NCBI GenBank assembly: GCA_030272155.1
Contig: CP126200.1
Coordinates: forward strand, 1,612,001-1,676,000
Length of the DNA stretch: 64,000 nt
Direction: 5' to 3'
Source: Tetradesmus obliquus
Taxonomy: Eukaryota > Chlorophyta > Chlorophyceae > Sphaeropleales > Scenedesmaceae
Part shown: piece after piece, positions 35,881 to 47,998 of the stretch
Layout of the letters: every line of letters starts with the position of its first letter
Position numbering within the stretch: the first letter of the stretch is position 1
Notes under the pieces: generated by a model
What the model was told of the DNA's origin: nothing
What the model saw: only the letters and a program-made list of their open reading frames with translations
Databases searched by the model: none
Position numbers and translations under genes: made by a program

Positions 35881-37240
35881 GGCTGCAGCGGGAGCTGTTG
35901 CAGCTGGATGAGCAGCAGGAGCTGGAAGTGGAGCAGATGCGGAGCTCCTTTGAGCAGCAGCTGCAGGAGCAGCAGCAGCAGCAGCAGCAGCAGGCACTGC
36001 TGGAGGTGCAGGCAGGGGCAAAGCAGGAGCAGCATGCAGACACGCCTGCTGCAGCTGCTGAAGCAGGAGCAGTGGATGCGCAGGCTGTTGCAGCTGCTGA
36101 GGCTGCAGCAGTTGGCCCTGGCACACCTCTTGTTGAGCAAGAAGTGCCTACTTTTGGGTCTGCTCCAGCGCACGCAGCAGCAGAGCAGGAGGCGTCGTCA
36201 CCCCCTGCACCAGTAGCAGATGGCAGCAACTTACTCAGGCTGCATCAACTCCTGCAGGATTTGCTTGCGCGCCTGCCAAGCTCATACCAGCTGCTGCGAC
36301 ATGCTGCTGGCACTGCAGCTGCTGCAGCAGCAGGTGTGGCATTACAGCACTGGCTGTACTGCGTGGCGGCTGCAGGTGTGGGCCTGCTGCTGCTGTGGCA
36401 GCGTGCTGCTGGGTGGGGAGCTGCGCAGCAGATGCTGGCTAGGATGGATCTGGACATCATCACGCAGACGGTGAGCAGTAGTAGTGCTTGTACTGCATGT
36501 ATGTGTACTGTACTGCATGTGCTGTCTATACTGCTTGTGCTGGTTGATCGATGGCTTGGCTGGCAGCCACCAAATGTCGGCTTTAAAAGCAGCCTGCAAT
36601 CAGCACAGCAGTTGCCTGGTTTGTGGCATGGTATGTGTCCCTCCTCCTGAACTGTGTGCCTGATCTGTTTGCTGCGCATGTATCACTTGTGCTTTGCGCA
36701 GCACCCGGCCATGCTGCAGACACTGTCTGGCGTGGGCCTGGCCAGTCTGGCCTGGCTTGCTGCCAGCAGCTACAGCCGCCTCACAAAGCCTAATCATATG
36801 CAAAACAAACGCAGCGGTTGCTTAGATCTGTGCATGGTGTGCATGCCTTTTCTTGATTTGTCTACCTGCCTGCTCTGCTTTTCCTGCTTTCCACGCGCGT
36901 GTGTCACTTGTGCTGCCTGTAGCACCCGGCCACGCTGCAGACACTGTCTGGCGTGGGCTTGGCCAGTCTGGCCTGGCTGGCTGTGGGCTGGCTAGCTGGT
37001 GGCAGCAGCTGGCTGCGCAAGCCCCGGCAGGTGCGGCGCGGCAGCACTGTACTGGTGCCTTCAACGCATTTCCTGCCACAGCCAGGGAGGGGATTTGCTG
37101 TACTGAAAGGGCTTCAGCAGGCTTTCTGTTGTGTTGTTGTGTGCCAAGTGGCAGTGCTGCGGGGCAGTATTGTTGCGGCGGGTGTAGCGGGTAGAAGTGC
37201 GAGTGCTGCGCTGTAGTAGTCAGGAAGCGTCAACAGCATG

Positions 37241-37272
<32 letters not shown>

Positions 37273-37408
37273 AGGTGTGGTACGAGTCAGCCAAGCAGCA
37301 GGTGCTGGCCTTTGGTGAGCGCACGCTGAGCGTGGCTGTGGCCAAGCGCAGCTGCGCGGCTGAGGGAGACAGCGAGACAGAGGCGCTGCTGGAGACGCTG
37401 GGGTGAGC

Positions 37409-37463
<55 letters not shown>

Positions 37464-38660
37464 GTGGTGTTCATTGTGTGGCTGTGCCTGTATGCTGGAG
37501 GTTGTTGTGTTGCGATGTGTTGGCCACGGCAGTGACAGCAGACTGTTGCTGCTGTGGCTGTTCACACGTATGCTCGGCAGCCTGTTTGAGGCTGTATTTA
37601 GCATCTGAGCGCTACAAATATGGCTGCATTGGGTGCGGGAGCAGCATAGTGGACACTGCTGCATGCGCTCCGCCTGATGCGGTCTCCACAACAGTGACTC
37701 TGCTCTTGGCATTCAGCAGTGCCGCCCAAGTGCTTCATACTGTTTCAGCAGCTCTGAGCATTCACTGCAGAACCTCTCAAAGATGGTACCAGTGCCCACA
37801 TGTGCCCACGTGCAACTGCCTGCCCCGCTCTATGTACACAGGGAGCTGGTGTGCACGCTGCTGCCTGGCTGCTCCATGGTGCTGACTGTGCTGGAGGAAG
37901 GCACACTGGACAGTGGAGTCGCCACACAGCACATCATGCTGCCAAGCCTACTCAGCGATGACGCTGACACCTCAGCAGCAGCAGGATATGGCAGCAGCAG
38001 CAGCAGCGGTAGTGAAGATGTGGATCCTCTACAGAGCTTCTTGCCTCCTCTGCAGCTGCCATTGGATGTGTTGCCAAGCGTGCAAGCAGTCTGCCGCGGC
38101 CGCCGCTTGCTCTTCACTTCCAGCTTCAGCCGCCAAGCTGGCAGCAGCAGCAGCAGCAGCGCTCAATTCAGCGACTGGCAGCAGCTGGCTGACAGCTATG
38201 GCGCAGAGTGCTTCCTGGCCGTACCGCTGTGCTTTGCGCAGCAGGATTTGGGCTGCCTGCTGCTGCTAGCGGAGCAGCCTGCTGCTATGGACAAGAATGT
38301 GCGCAAGCTGGTCATTGAGTTGGGGCTGGTGGTGGCGCAGACGCTGTACACGCTGCTGTGCATGCAGCAGATGCGCGCTGGGGAGCAGATCATACACGAC
38401 ATGATGCCGCAGCAGGTGAGGCGCCACAGCAGCAGCAGCAGCAGCAGGGATGCTGGTTGACCTGTGCGCAACTTCATATTATCAGGATGCCCCGCACAAG
38501 TATGCGGCTTCATACTTATGCCACAGCAGGGGCTGCTGCTTCTATAAATGCTGGTGCAGGCATGGTGTACATGACGTGCCAGCCAACAAGCAGCCATACG
38601 GAGTACTCGCCATGACTGGTGCGCACCGTATCTCTCTTGAAGCTGCACCTGCTGACCTGC

Positions 38661-38708
<48 letters not shown>

Positions 38709-39134
38709 AATGCAGGTCGCTGAGCACCTGCGGCGCAGGCTGATCACGCGCACTGGCAGCAGCGCTGCCGGCAGCTTTGCTGTGCCAAGAGCCAGCTTTG
38801 CTCTGCCGAGGCCCAGCTTCTCTGATTCGCAGCTGCAGCAGCAGCAGCAGTTTGGCTTGGCTGGGTTTGGCTCTTGGGAGCTGCAGCAGCAAACGGGGTA
38901 TCAGCAGCAGCAGCAGCGGCAGCTGCCGCCGTGGCCGCTATTTGAGGACACACAGGAGCAGCTGCCGCCTGTTGGGCAGGCGAGCGACCTGGTAGATCCC
39001 TGGGCTTATGAAATGCCAGGGCAGCAACAGCAGCAGCAGCTGCTGCAGCAGCAGCAACCTCGGCATCTGCGGGAGTCCGACGACTATGGTGCTGACCTCA
39101 GGCAGCATCATGCCTGGCAGGCACTGCAGCAGCC

Positions 39135-39173
<39 letters not shown>

Positions 39174-39174
39174 G

Positions 39175-39209
<35 letters not shown>

Positions 39210-40925
39210 GCAGGACAAGGGCCAGGAGTTGCTGCAGCCGCCAGATGACGGCGGTACGCACTTGAGGCAGCAGCTGGCACTACAAGCCATGCACCAACAG
39301 CAGCAGCAGCAGCAGCAGCAGGAACTGGCATCGCTGCTGCCGCCGCCGCCGCAGCAGCAGCAAACAGCGTTGCTGCTGCCACAGCAGCCAAACCCAGCAG
39401 CATCACCAGCTGCTCGTAGTTTCCTACACTCCAACAGCAACATTAGCAGCAGCAGTGGCAGCAACAGCAGTGGGTCAGCACTGGCGCCGCTCAGCATGCA
39501 TCGCCCACCTGCCCGCACCAACAGCATGCAGCAGCTGATAGACGCTGCCAGGCATGCGAGCTGCACCTTCGCTGGTGGTGCTGCTGCGGACGACGCTGCT
39601 GCTGTTGCGTACAAGCAGTGGCATGCGAATGTGTCGGTGCTGTTTGCTGATGTGCAGGGCTACACAGAGCTTGCTGATAAGGTGGAGCCTGAGCAGGTGA
39701 GAGATGCAATTGCTGGCAGCTGCTAGGTTGTGTGCTGCTTCATTGGGCTCATGTGCAACGGGTGCACGACGTGCCGCAAACAACGTTGTTTTTCATGTTG
39801 GGTGCGGTCACCTGCAGAGCCAGCTGTTTGTGAAGCAGCAGTCGCAGGTTTGTCGCTGCTCAGCAGTGCCACCTGCTGCACGCACGCCTTCACGCCTTGG
39901 CGCATACTGCTACAGCTTCTGCGCTGCGTAAGACACGGCTGATCCCGCTGCCACTGCTGCTGCTGCTGCTGCCAGGTCATGCTGCTGCTGCACCAGCTCT
40001 TCAGCCGCTACGACGCGCTCTGCAGCGCTGTCACTCTCACCCTGACTGCTGCTGCTGCTGCTGCCACTGCTGCTGCGGCCAGGTCATGCTGCTGCTGCAC
40101 CAGCTGTTCAGCCGCTACGACGCACTCTGCAGCACCCACGGCGTCTATAAGGTTGAAACCATCGGAGACTGCTGGATGGGTGCGACTGGCCTCCTCACAG
40201 ACGACCCTCAGCATGCCAGCCGCATGATTGACTTCGGCGCAGCACTGGTGGCTGCTGCTGCTGCTGTGGACAGTCCGTTGGGCGGCAGCGTGCGTGTGCG
40301 CGTGGGCGTGCATTCAGGGCGCGTGATGAGCGGGGTGATTGGCAGCATCCGCGCAAGGTACTGCCTATTTGGGGACACTGTCAACATGGCGAGCAGGATG
40401 GAGAGCACGGGGCTGCCCGGGCGAGTGCAGGTGGGGTGTTATTGAGGTGTGCTGCATGTGTGGCAAATGCGCGACTGTTATGCCCGGTGCCGCGCTGGGG
40501 GACACTGTCATTTTTTTGATGGCAGCAGTGCCTTGCTAGTGAGGCTGTCGTGTCAGCGAGGCAATGCAATTTTTGGCAACACCTGTACGCATGGCTGTTG
40601 CCAAGTAGCTGTCACTTGCTGTGCCTGCAAGTCAGCAAACAGGCGGCACGGGGTAGTACTCCCTGCTGCCGGCAGCTCGTGCAATCTAGCGCATACCTCT
40701 GTGCATATCTGTTGGCAAAGTCACGATGGAATCGACACCACGTGCTAACTTGATTTTGGGTCATGGATAAGCAAGTGCATTGTGCCTCTGTGCTTGCAGA
40801 TCAGCGAGGAGACCTTCTCGCTGCTGCCGACGGAGCAGCAGGCGGGCTGTGAGCTGCGGGAGGCTGTGCCAGTGAAGGGCAAGGGCACGCTGCGCACGTA
40901 CCTGCTGAAGCAGCAGCAGCTGTAG
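31716..40925 (+). CDS. Large membrane-associated guanylyl cyclase-like protein (5' end unresolved)
   Basis: Ten exons are joined in phase: 31716-32025, 32233-33168, 33421-35145, 35463-36470, 36923-37030, 37275-37402, 37749-38415, 38716-39696, 40083-40430 and 40800-40925. They encode about 2110 residues. Order: several hydrophobic helices with Ser/Gln insertions, a very low-complexity middle, another hydrophobic segment (GLASLAWLAVGWLAGG), a GAF-like segment, a cyclase linker (IIHDMMPQQVAEHLRRR), a Gln-rich insert of about 300 residues, then a class III catalytic domain. Metal-binding Asp residues lie in LFADVQGYT and IGDCWMGATG. KVETIGD (Glu) and RYCLFGDTVN (Cys) are the residues that select GTP, and NMASR supplies the Asn/Arg pair. 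A homodimeric cGMP-producing enzyme is predicted. Confidence 0.85.
34972..35097 (+). repeat. Three perfect 42-bp coding repeats (RRMS motif)
   Basis: Three identical 42-bp units in frame in the cyclase gene, each encoding a 14-residue unit AVASRRARRMSACE. Each contains R-R-M-S, which fits the R-R-x-S consensus of cAMP/cGMP-dependent kinases. Confidence 0.95.
36702..36790 (+). repeat. Duplicate of a cyclase exon start plus acceptor
   Basis: GCGCAG acceptor followed by HPAMLQTLSGVGLASLAWLA, nearly identical to the true exon at 36923 but 221 bp upstream. It diverges before a donor. Confidence 0.9.
39976..40030 (+). repeat. Duplicate of the catalytic-domain exon start plus acceptor
   Basis: CCAG acceptor followed by VMLLLHQLFSRYDALCS, 107 bp upstream of the real exon at 40083. 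It ends after about 50 bases without a donor. Confidence 0.92.
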
Positions 40926-41042
40926 CTAGAGGGGCAGGTGCTGCTGCTGTTGAGGCTGCTGCAGCCTCAACAGCAGCAGCAGCTGCTGTAGCTACGGGAA
41001 TAAGTAGGGCTGCCATGTGCAGTCACGCTGGAACACCACCAC

Positions 41043-41073
<31 letters not shown>

Positions 41074-41740
41074 CAGGCGGAGGGGTAGACAAGGCTGCCA
41101 CTGCCAGCAGCGCTGGGACACCAGCAGCAGCAGGCGGGCTGTGAGCTGCGGGAGGCACTGCCAGTCAAAGGCAAGGGCACACTGCGCACCTACCTGCTGA
41201 AGCAGCAGCAGCAGCAGCTGCAGCCATAGTAGCAGCCGCTGCTGCTACGGCAGCCACAACAGCAGCAGCAGCTGCTGCAGCTAGAGGGGTAAGCAGGGCT
41301 GCCATGTACAGTCACGCTGGAACACCACCACCCAGCAGCAGCAGCAGCAGCAGCCGAAGGGGTAGGGGAGGCTGGCACTGCCAGAGCGCTGAGAAACCAG
41401 CAGCAGCAGGCGGGCTGTGAGCTGCGGGAGGCAGTGCTGGTCAAGCGCAAGGGCACGCTGCGCACCTACCTGCTGAAGCAGCAGCAGCAGCCGCAGCAGC
41501 TGCAGCAGCGTCAGGGTTAAGCGGGCCGGCTGCTACTGCTGGCCACGCCCGTTGAAGGCATGGGCAGCTGTGCGCTTATCTGCTGAAGGAGCAGCGGCAG
41601 CAGGATCGGCAGAACAGCAGGCTGCCACTGTCAGCAGCGCTATTATCCAGCAGCAGCGCGCGCAGGCTTTGCATGTCAAATGCAAGGGCACGCTGCGCAC
41701 GTACCTGCTGAAGCAGCAGCAGCAGTAGCAGCAGCAGCTG
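40926..41740 (+). repeat. Repeated copies of the terminal exon end downstream of the stop
   Basis: After the cyclase stop (TAG at 40923-40925), the end of the last exon (AGCELREAVPVKGKGTLRTY and LLKQQQ) recurs near 41130-41229, 41405-41519 and, shorter, 41675-41730, each trailing into CAG runs and its own stop. Between them are further short copies near 41550-41590. These lie in the 3' UTR or beyond. Confidence 0.88.
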
Positions 41741-44700
41741 TAGTTGAGGGATAGGCAGGCAGGCTGCCACTGCCGTCGGCACTGCAACGCCAACAGCAGC
41801 TGCAGCAGGCGCTGTAGCTCGTTGCAGCAATGCTGCCTGCTGTATGCAAGGTGCGGCACGGCCTTTCATGGAGTTTGGGACCGCATGGCTTGAACAAACC
41901 ATTGGTATCGTCTGTGGGACAGGGAGCAACAAGGGTTTGCATCCTGTGCCAAGAAGAGACGCATCGGTTGGCTGTTTTTGCACGATGAGCGGAGCAGCGA
42001 GCCTAGTCGTCAGCAGCTGCAGGGGGCAGCAGTACCTACTCGCCGCACTGGGTGCACCCAGTGCTGCGCAAGAGTGCAGCACTGGCAGCGGTAGCATTGC
42101 TAGTGCAGCTGGCTGTCTTGCAAGTGTTGCAGATTTTTGTACAGGCACAGCCCTGCCCGCTAGCTGAGCTGGCCAGCAGACCGTGGCCCACGCCTCTAGC
42201 ATTCTTCATCTTGTTGTGTGCTCGATACTGCAGCTAGTGGCAGTCCATCGCCAGGTTGCTGCGTGGGCAAGTGCTGCTTATTGTGCCTGCTTTGTGCCAG
42301 CTGCAGCTGCAGAGGCAGCACGGCACAGCATACAATATGTTGCTCTCTTACTTGTGCACTGCCGGGCAGAGGCGTTGACTGGCCGCCTGTGTGATTAGGT
42401 GTTATGAATGTACACGTTTTTGTCGCTTTGCACAGGGCAGATATCAACGTTGTGCCATGTGTGTCTCTGTCACCCATTGCTCTCTTGTGCTTCATGACTG
42501 CCCAGATGAGATAGATTGTGTGCAGTGTGCCGTACATCTGTCTGGGTCAAAAGGCAAGTAGCTTGCTCTTGTCTTGGTAAGCCGCTTGCTCATTTATTAT
42601 GTGTCTGTTACATGCAACGGGTGTTACGCACGCTGTGCTTCACTGTGCGTCCTGCACATTCTTGCTTGCCAAAACAGAGCAGTGCGCGTGTCGCACTGCT
42701 GCAGCAGTTGGCTGTGGCTCGTGACAAGGACATTGTCTGCTCATCTGGTTTGCAGCGCTGCAGTGCTGCTGCTTCATTTTGTGTTTTCTGGGGCCTTGGG
42801 CACTGATGCTGACGCTGATGATGATGATGCGAGATGTACGCTAGAGTTGTCTCAGTGGCGGATCTGACCATTTGTGACATAAGCATGGCAGCAACTGGTT
42901 GCAACAGGAAGAGTGTACATTGGTACAATGTGGCAATAAGCACACCTAGCAGCCGCTGCTACTGGCATGCACAAAGTGCTGCACGAATGATACCCAGCAT
43001 GCAGAATAAAACGATGTACAGCGTCATGCAGCAGCAGTGTTGATGCGTGCGTGCTGAGATGTGCTGCTGCTGATTTCCATGGGTCCTATTACAGCGACAC
43101 AGTGCCCCAGCATTGTGATCGGCCATTGTTTGCTGCTGCTGCGGCGGCGGCGGCTGTGTTGTGGTGAGCATTTTTGTACTAGCAGGGCACATGCCGCCTG
43201 CGTGGTTCACCTGCAGGGCACATGCGGGTGCTGTGTTGAGAGGTAGTAGCAGCAGGGCATGTACTGGCTTCAAGTGCAGCAAACTGTTGGTAGTGGCAAA
43301 GCTAGCAGAGATAGCAGTGCAGGTTGAGGGGGCGTTATATGCAGTGTGCAGTGCAGTGCAGTGTGTGTTTTCCAACAGGTGATACATGCGACTGGTGTAC
43401 CCTGGCTTCAGTGGCATGGTCTGCAGTCAGCGGGTTTGCACTGGCAGCTGAGACAACCTCAGTCAAGGCCTTAGAGCTGCTGCTGTTGAAGTGCGGCGGT
43501 GTTTCGGGCTGCTGTTATTAGTGTGCTGTGCTGTCTGCATGCCTCACACTCACAGCAGCACCTAATGCACCTGCTGTCTTCACACGCATCCGCATGCATC
43601 TGCGCAAAGAGCATGCTACCTGGCATGCAATACTTGTGCACTATGCAGTATCTACATTTGTGGCTGCGGGCTGGCTGGCCTGTTGGTCATGCATTGGTCC
43701 ATCTGCATACGCTGCTGCAGGGCAAGTGTTACATGTGTGCTGGATCAGCACTCGGATAGGCATGTGGTGGATGCTCCAGCGTCCCTTGCATGCTCACCCC
43801 ATCGACCAACATGAGCCCTCACATGGTTGGCAAGGTTTGATGCAGCACTCAAAACATCAGGTTCAGCCCAGCAGCTGGAACCTGAGGGATGCATACTGGA
43901 GTGTGGATCAGGTCACTCTGAGGTGACGCGGAGCATGCACAAAGCGGAGTGACGTGCACGCTGCTTCGCCAGCTGTGCACTGTTGGCAAAAGCACAAAAA
44001 AACATCTGGCCAGTGAGAGGTAGCTGTGCTGGAATGCACCGGAGAGCGGAGGGCGTGTGCTGCAATGCGCGTTTATTGCCTCAATAGTGTCCTGCTGCTG
44101 CTGCAGCAGTCGGACACTGCTGCAGTTGGTGCAGAGGTTCCGGCTGCGCAGCATGAGGGATCATGAAGAGCCTGCTCAATGACACACAGTCCAGAAGACT
44201 GTGCCAGAGCAGGTGGTGCACTGCGGCATACATGTAAATGTATTGTAATGTATATAGTATGTATGTGTACATGGATCCGTGCAGTGCGTTGCAACCCTTT
44301 CTGCATGAACCAGCATCACGCTGGACACACAGGGCTGTGGTGGTGACAAGCTCTGTTAAAATGCAGATTTGCCATACCGCAGTGCGCTGCTAGCAGCGCT
44401 AGCAGCACAGCGCTGTGCTGTACAACAGCTGGACATGACCAGCGCCATACACCCAGCCAGCAGTTTATGACTGGTCAACACCTAGTCAACTCAAAACGTG
44501 TAAGAAACAATCCGCACGAGTGTCCCAGCATACTCAAGCTGTATCGATGCAACCAAGGCTGCAAGGCAGAAGGAGCAACTGTAGCACTGAGCCATTACTG
44601 CTGACAAGACAGTGCCAACTGCCAAGGCCTGGATATGACGTTGATGATGCCACTGACAAGACCGACACTGAATACAGCATATGTCTGACCAAGTGCCAGG

Positions 44701-45072
44701 CTGGCAACAGCAGGCCATGACCAGCAGCACCGCATCCCAGCATAGCAGAGCGTCTCCAGCAGCCTTCCACCCCTCTGCACAGCGAACACAAACTCATGCG
44801 AGCATAACGCCACACTACAAGAGGCTGTCAGCGAGGGCACTGACTGACGTACAGCAAGCACTACATACATGAGCACCCAACCACAAAACTGCCCAGTGGT
44901 GACAGCTCTGCACAACAACTGCAAACTGCATTTGGTTGCCCCTATGAGCCTCTCGTTGGCTCCTGAATGGGGTTCCCACTCCTTTGGAGTATGTACAAGC
45001 TGGGTGATAACGTAATGTAACACAACATGGCAAACTTCTCCTTCACAAACCCCCACAAATATATAGGACTCG
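41741..45072. other. Gene-poor region
   Basis: More than 3 kb without a supportable gene. It contains CTG/CAG-rich stretches, a run of GATGATGATG near 42820 and TATGTA-rich sequence near 44230-44275. Open frames on both strands lack splice, start or family support. Confidence 0.4.
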
Positions 45073-46526
45073 TCACACATACCATTGCAGTTGGCTGTTA
45101 CTGCGTGAGCCCGGCGAATTTTTCCAGCCAAACAAAGCCCACTTTGCGTCCTTGCTGCTCGTCTCCGAGCCAAACGTCAAGAGCAACACATAATGTGTTG
45201 AGGCAACATCCCACAAAAGATGATCAAACTGCCCCCTGCTGGACCGCCGCCACCAGGGGCCCGCCTGACGTGAGTTCACACAGGTGCTGTTGTAAACGTG
45301 ATTGCAATTGTCACAGCCTCATGCACAGTGCACCATTGGTAATGTTCCTGGCCAGCCGTATGCTGTACCAGCTGGTTCAAACTCCGCCAAAACTCTCCCT
45401 TTAGAACTTCCTGTCACCCCGGCCCCGACCCGGGAGGGGGCGATCCGGTTTCCTGCCCCCTCCCCCAGGGATCGGCCTGGGCAGGTTCCTTCCCCTTCCG
45501 CCTACCTCAGACAGCATCCTGCGGCGGGACGGTGGCGCCACGCCAAAAGGGATGCCTGCAGGTGCATGAGCAGTGTAAAAGGATGAGGGAGCAGGGGCAG
45601 GTCACAAGACAAGGACAGCGCAACGTTGCGTGCAGGGTTGCCACGTATAGGTATGCCCTATGAGTGCAGACCTTGCTTCTGTGAAGCAGACGACCTGTGC
45701 AGACAAAATGCGATGTGCTGGTGTGGAGCAGCAGCAGCAACCCGGTGGGGTTCCACTATGATCTGTGCATGAAACGCCTAGCACGAACACTGAATGAGTC
45801 AAGGGATGCTAAGCATCAGCTCTGATCACAACGTACCTGACGCAGCAAAGCCAGCAGCGTGGGCGGGCGTGATGTCAGCAGCGGATCTGCAGCAGCAGCC
45901 AGAGACAGTCATGGCAGGGCGGGGCCAGAAGGTCAGCACAATTTGCTGCACATGGCATGTTCTGCAAGTAAGACAGTCAACATCCTTAGGCACCAGCAAG
46001 AGCAGCAGCTGCGGCAGCTTCACAGGCTGTGCACAGGGGCTAACAATGATGTCCGATGTTGAACGTGGTGCCATGTGTCGAGGTTTTCACCGGCCCGCTG
46101 GCATCTGGCGTCAAGACAAAGTGGTGCAAGTATGTCATACAGCAAACACACTCTGTTCTTGCTGCGCATTCAATACAGCTCTTCAACGGCCTTGCCTGTT
46201 CTCATGCAGCATCCAGTCCCATGCGGTACAATACTGCAGTACAGCTGTGTTGTTCAACCGTTGTTGCGCTGAGCGCCACTGCTGCAGGTGCATGCTTGTC
46301 ACACGTTACAACACAAGCAATGGCATCGATGAAACGTCTTTGCGCATGGGTGTATTGCATGCGCTCAATGAGCAATTGCTGCAAGCATGCACACTTGCCA
46401 ATCCGTTGATCAAACACGGTCACCGCTGACTCACCCAGAGGGATTGATCCTGGCTCCGGAGATGGAGCAAATGCACAGCAGCACAAAGGCCGCGATTGCC
46501 ATCAAAGCTCGAGTGAAGAAGGCCAT
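45073..46526 (-). CDS. Small secreted protein, 127 aa, unknown function
   Basis: Four exons (46526-46435, 45886-45837, 45555-45506, 45264-45073) give 128 in-phase codons. The start at 46526 opens a strong signal peptide (MAFFTRALMAIAAFVLLCIC, then SISGA). The mature protein has INPSGSAADITPAHAAGFAA, then PPSRRRMLSE, a possible basic processing site, and then WWRRSSRGQFDHLLWDVAST before the stop. I do not recognise a family. The two middle exons are only 50 bp each. All three introns have GT donors (GTGAGT, GTACGT, GTAGGC) and CAG acceptors, which supports the model. The last intron contains a GC-rich hairpin-like block around 45411-45500. Confidence 0.55.
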
Positions 46527-47998
46527 CTCGGGAGTCGACTCCTGCAATTGCAAGTCGCAGAGCAGAAGTTTCAATACAAAGTTCTGGAGAGACATTGCTA
46601 ACGAGGCCAGGAAGTTTTAATTGCTTGGTTTGATGATGGACTGAGTGCTGATCGTTCAAAAGCTCTTTGCGCATGCACAATGCTTACTGTTGCACTCACA
46701 AGCTGTGCCGGGGCTGAGGTTGTCTGGCTGGAAAGGGCTGTGATGCTGCTGATAGAGGCTTAGGTGTTGTTCATTGCGCATAGACTCCGTTGCAGAAAGA
46801 GATCCGCGAGCCATATACAGTACTGTACTATACTAGCATATACTATACTATACTATACTATTAGTATACTACCAGGTAGAATGATGAGTGTATACTATAC
46901 TACTAGCAGTATATACTATACTAGTATACTACCAGGTAGAATGATGAGTGTATACTATACTACTAGCAGTATATACTATACTAGTATAGTATAGTATATA
47001 CTAGTATATACGGTATATACAGTGTATACAGTCGTATTGAAAGTTGATCGGCCACTAGGCATCTGTGACCATCAAACCATGCTTTACACCACTGTTAATC
47101 AGTATCCTACACGGCAAGGTGCAGGGTTGCCCAGCAAATTGGCACACCATTCCCCATGTCGACATGGTGGTGACAGACCCTCTGTTGCCGTGGCGGCATT
47201 GAGGAGGGTTGAAAACTTTACTTATACTTAATTAATATTTCAACGCTGCATGCAGGCACCGTCACAAACGTTGGACGCTGGGTTGAGCGCTATGCGCACC
47301 AGTCAAGTGTTGTCACATCTCCATACTCTCACACTTGCGTGCTTTGCAGTGCTGCCAAAATATGTCCACACTTGACAAATGCTGAACAGCATTTTCCAAA
47401 GCCATAGACGGCACATCAGTTGCTGCAGATATCTTGGACGTCTAACAGTCAATGTGCACGCTGTGCAAACGGTTTGCCACGTGGCACAGCATACACAGAC
47501 CAACAGACACAGCAACTTCAAAATGTAAAGGGAGGGTTTTCATTTTCACTGTGTACGTGTGTGCTGCCTGCCAACTCCGCACATCTGAAGCCTGCAGCAG
47601 TGTCAAATCTTAAACAATTAAGTGGATTCAAAATGTCGGCGCTGCAACTTTCACGGCTCCACTGCTGTTGGCTTCAGCGCTGCACTCACAACAGGGTCAT
47701 GTACAGAATGTACATCATCACTCATCCACGTGATGATCAAATTACCCATCAAGCCATAGCAGTAACACATTCGGCCCCGCCCCCCACTGGAGCGGCAATA
47801 AGAGGGAGCACTACCTGTGCACCATCAATCATTGATGTCAGTGACAGGTCTAGCGCAGTCAGCAGCAAGCACGTACAACGCCCATGCACATTAACACTTG
47901 CGGTCTGAAGCTGCGGTGCAGTTTCATGCAGATGTAACTGGGCCGTGCATACAATCACACACACCACACCAACCCTAACTCAACAAAGTGACACAAAG
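46527..47998. other. Intergenic region with AT-rich tandem repeats
   Basis: Upstream of the 127-aa gene and downstream of the nuclease gene. Apart from the TATA-rich block at about 46815-47030 I see no gene or element. Confidence 0.45.
46862..46981. repeat. Perfect 60-bp tandem duplication in a TATA-palindrome block
   Basis: Two identical 60-bp units (46862-46921 and 46922-46981) containing ACCAGGTAGAATGATGAGTG. They are embedded in TATACTATACTAG-type palindromic sequence that extends to about 47030. Confidence 0.95.

Noticed and set aside
44595..45173. A 192-codon minus-strand open frame
   Set aside because: No signal peptide, family motif or codon pattern. Its end overlaps the last exon of the spliced 127-aa gene in another frame.
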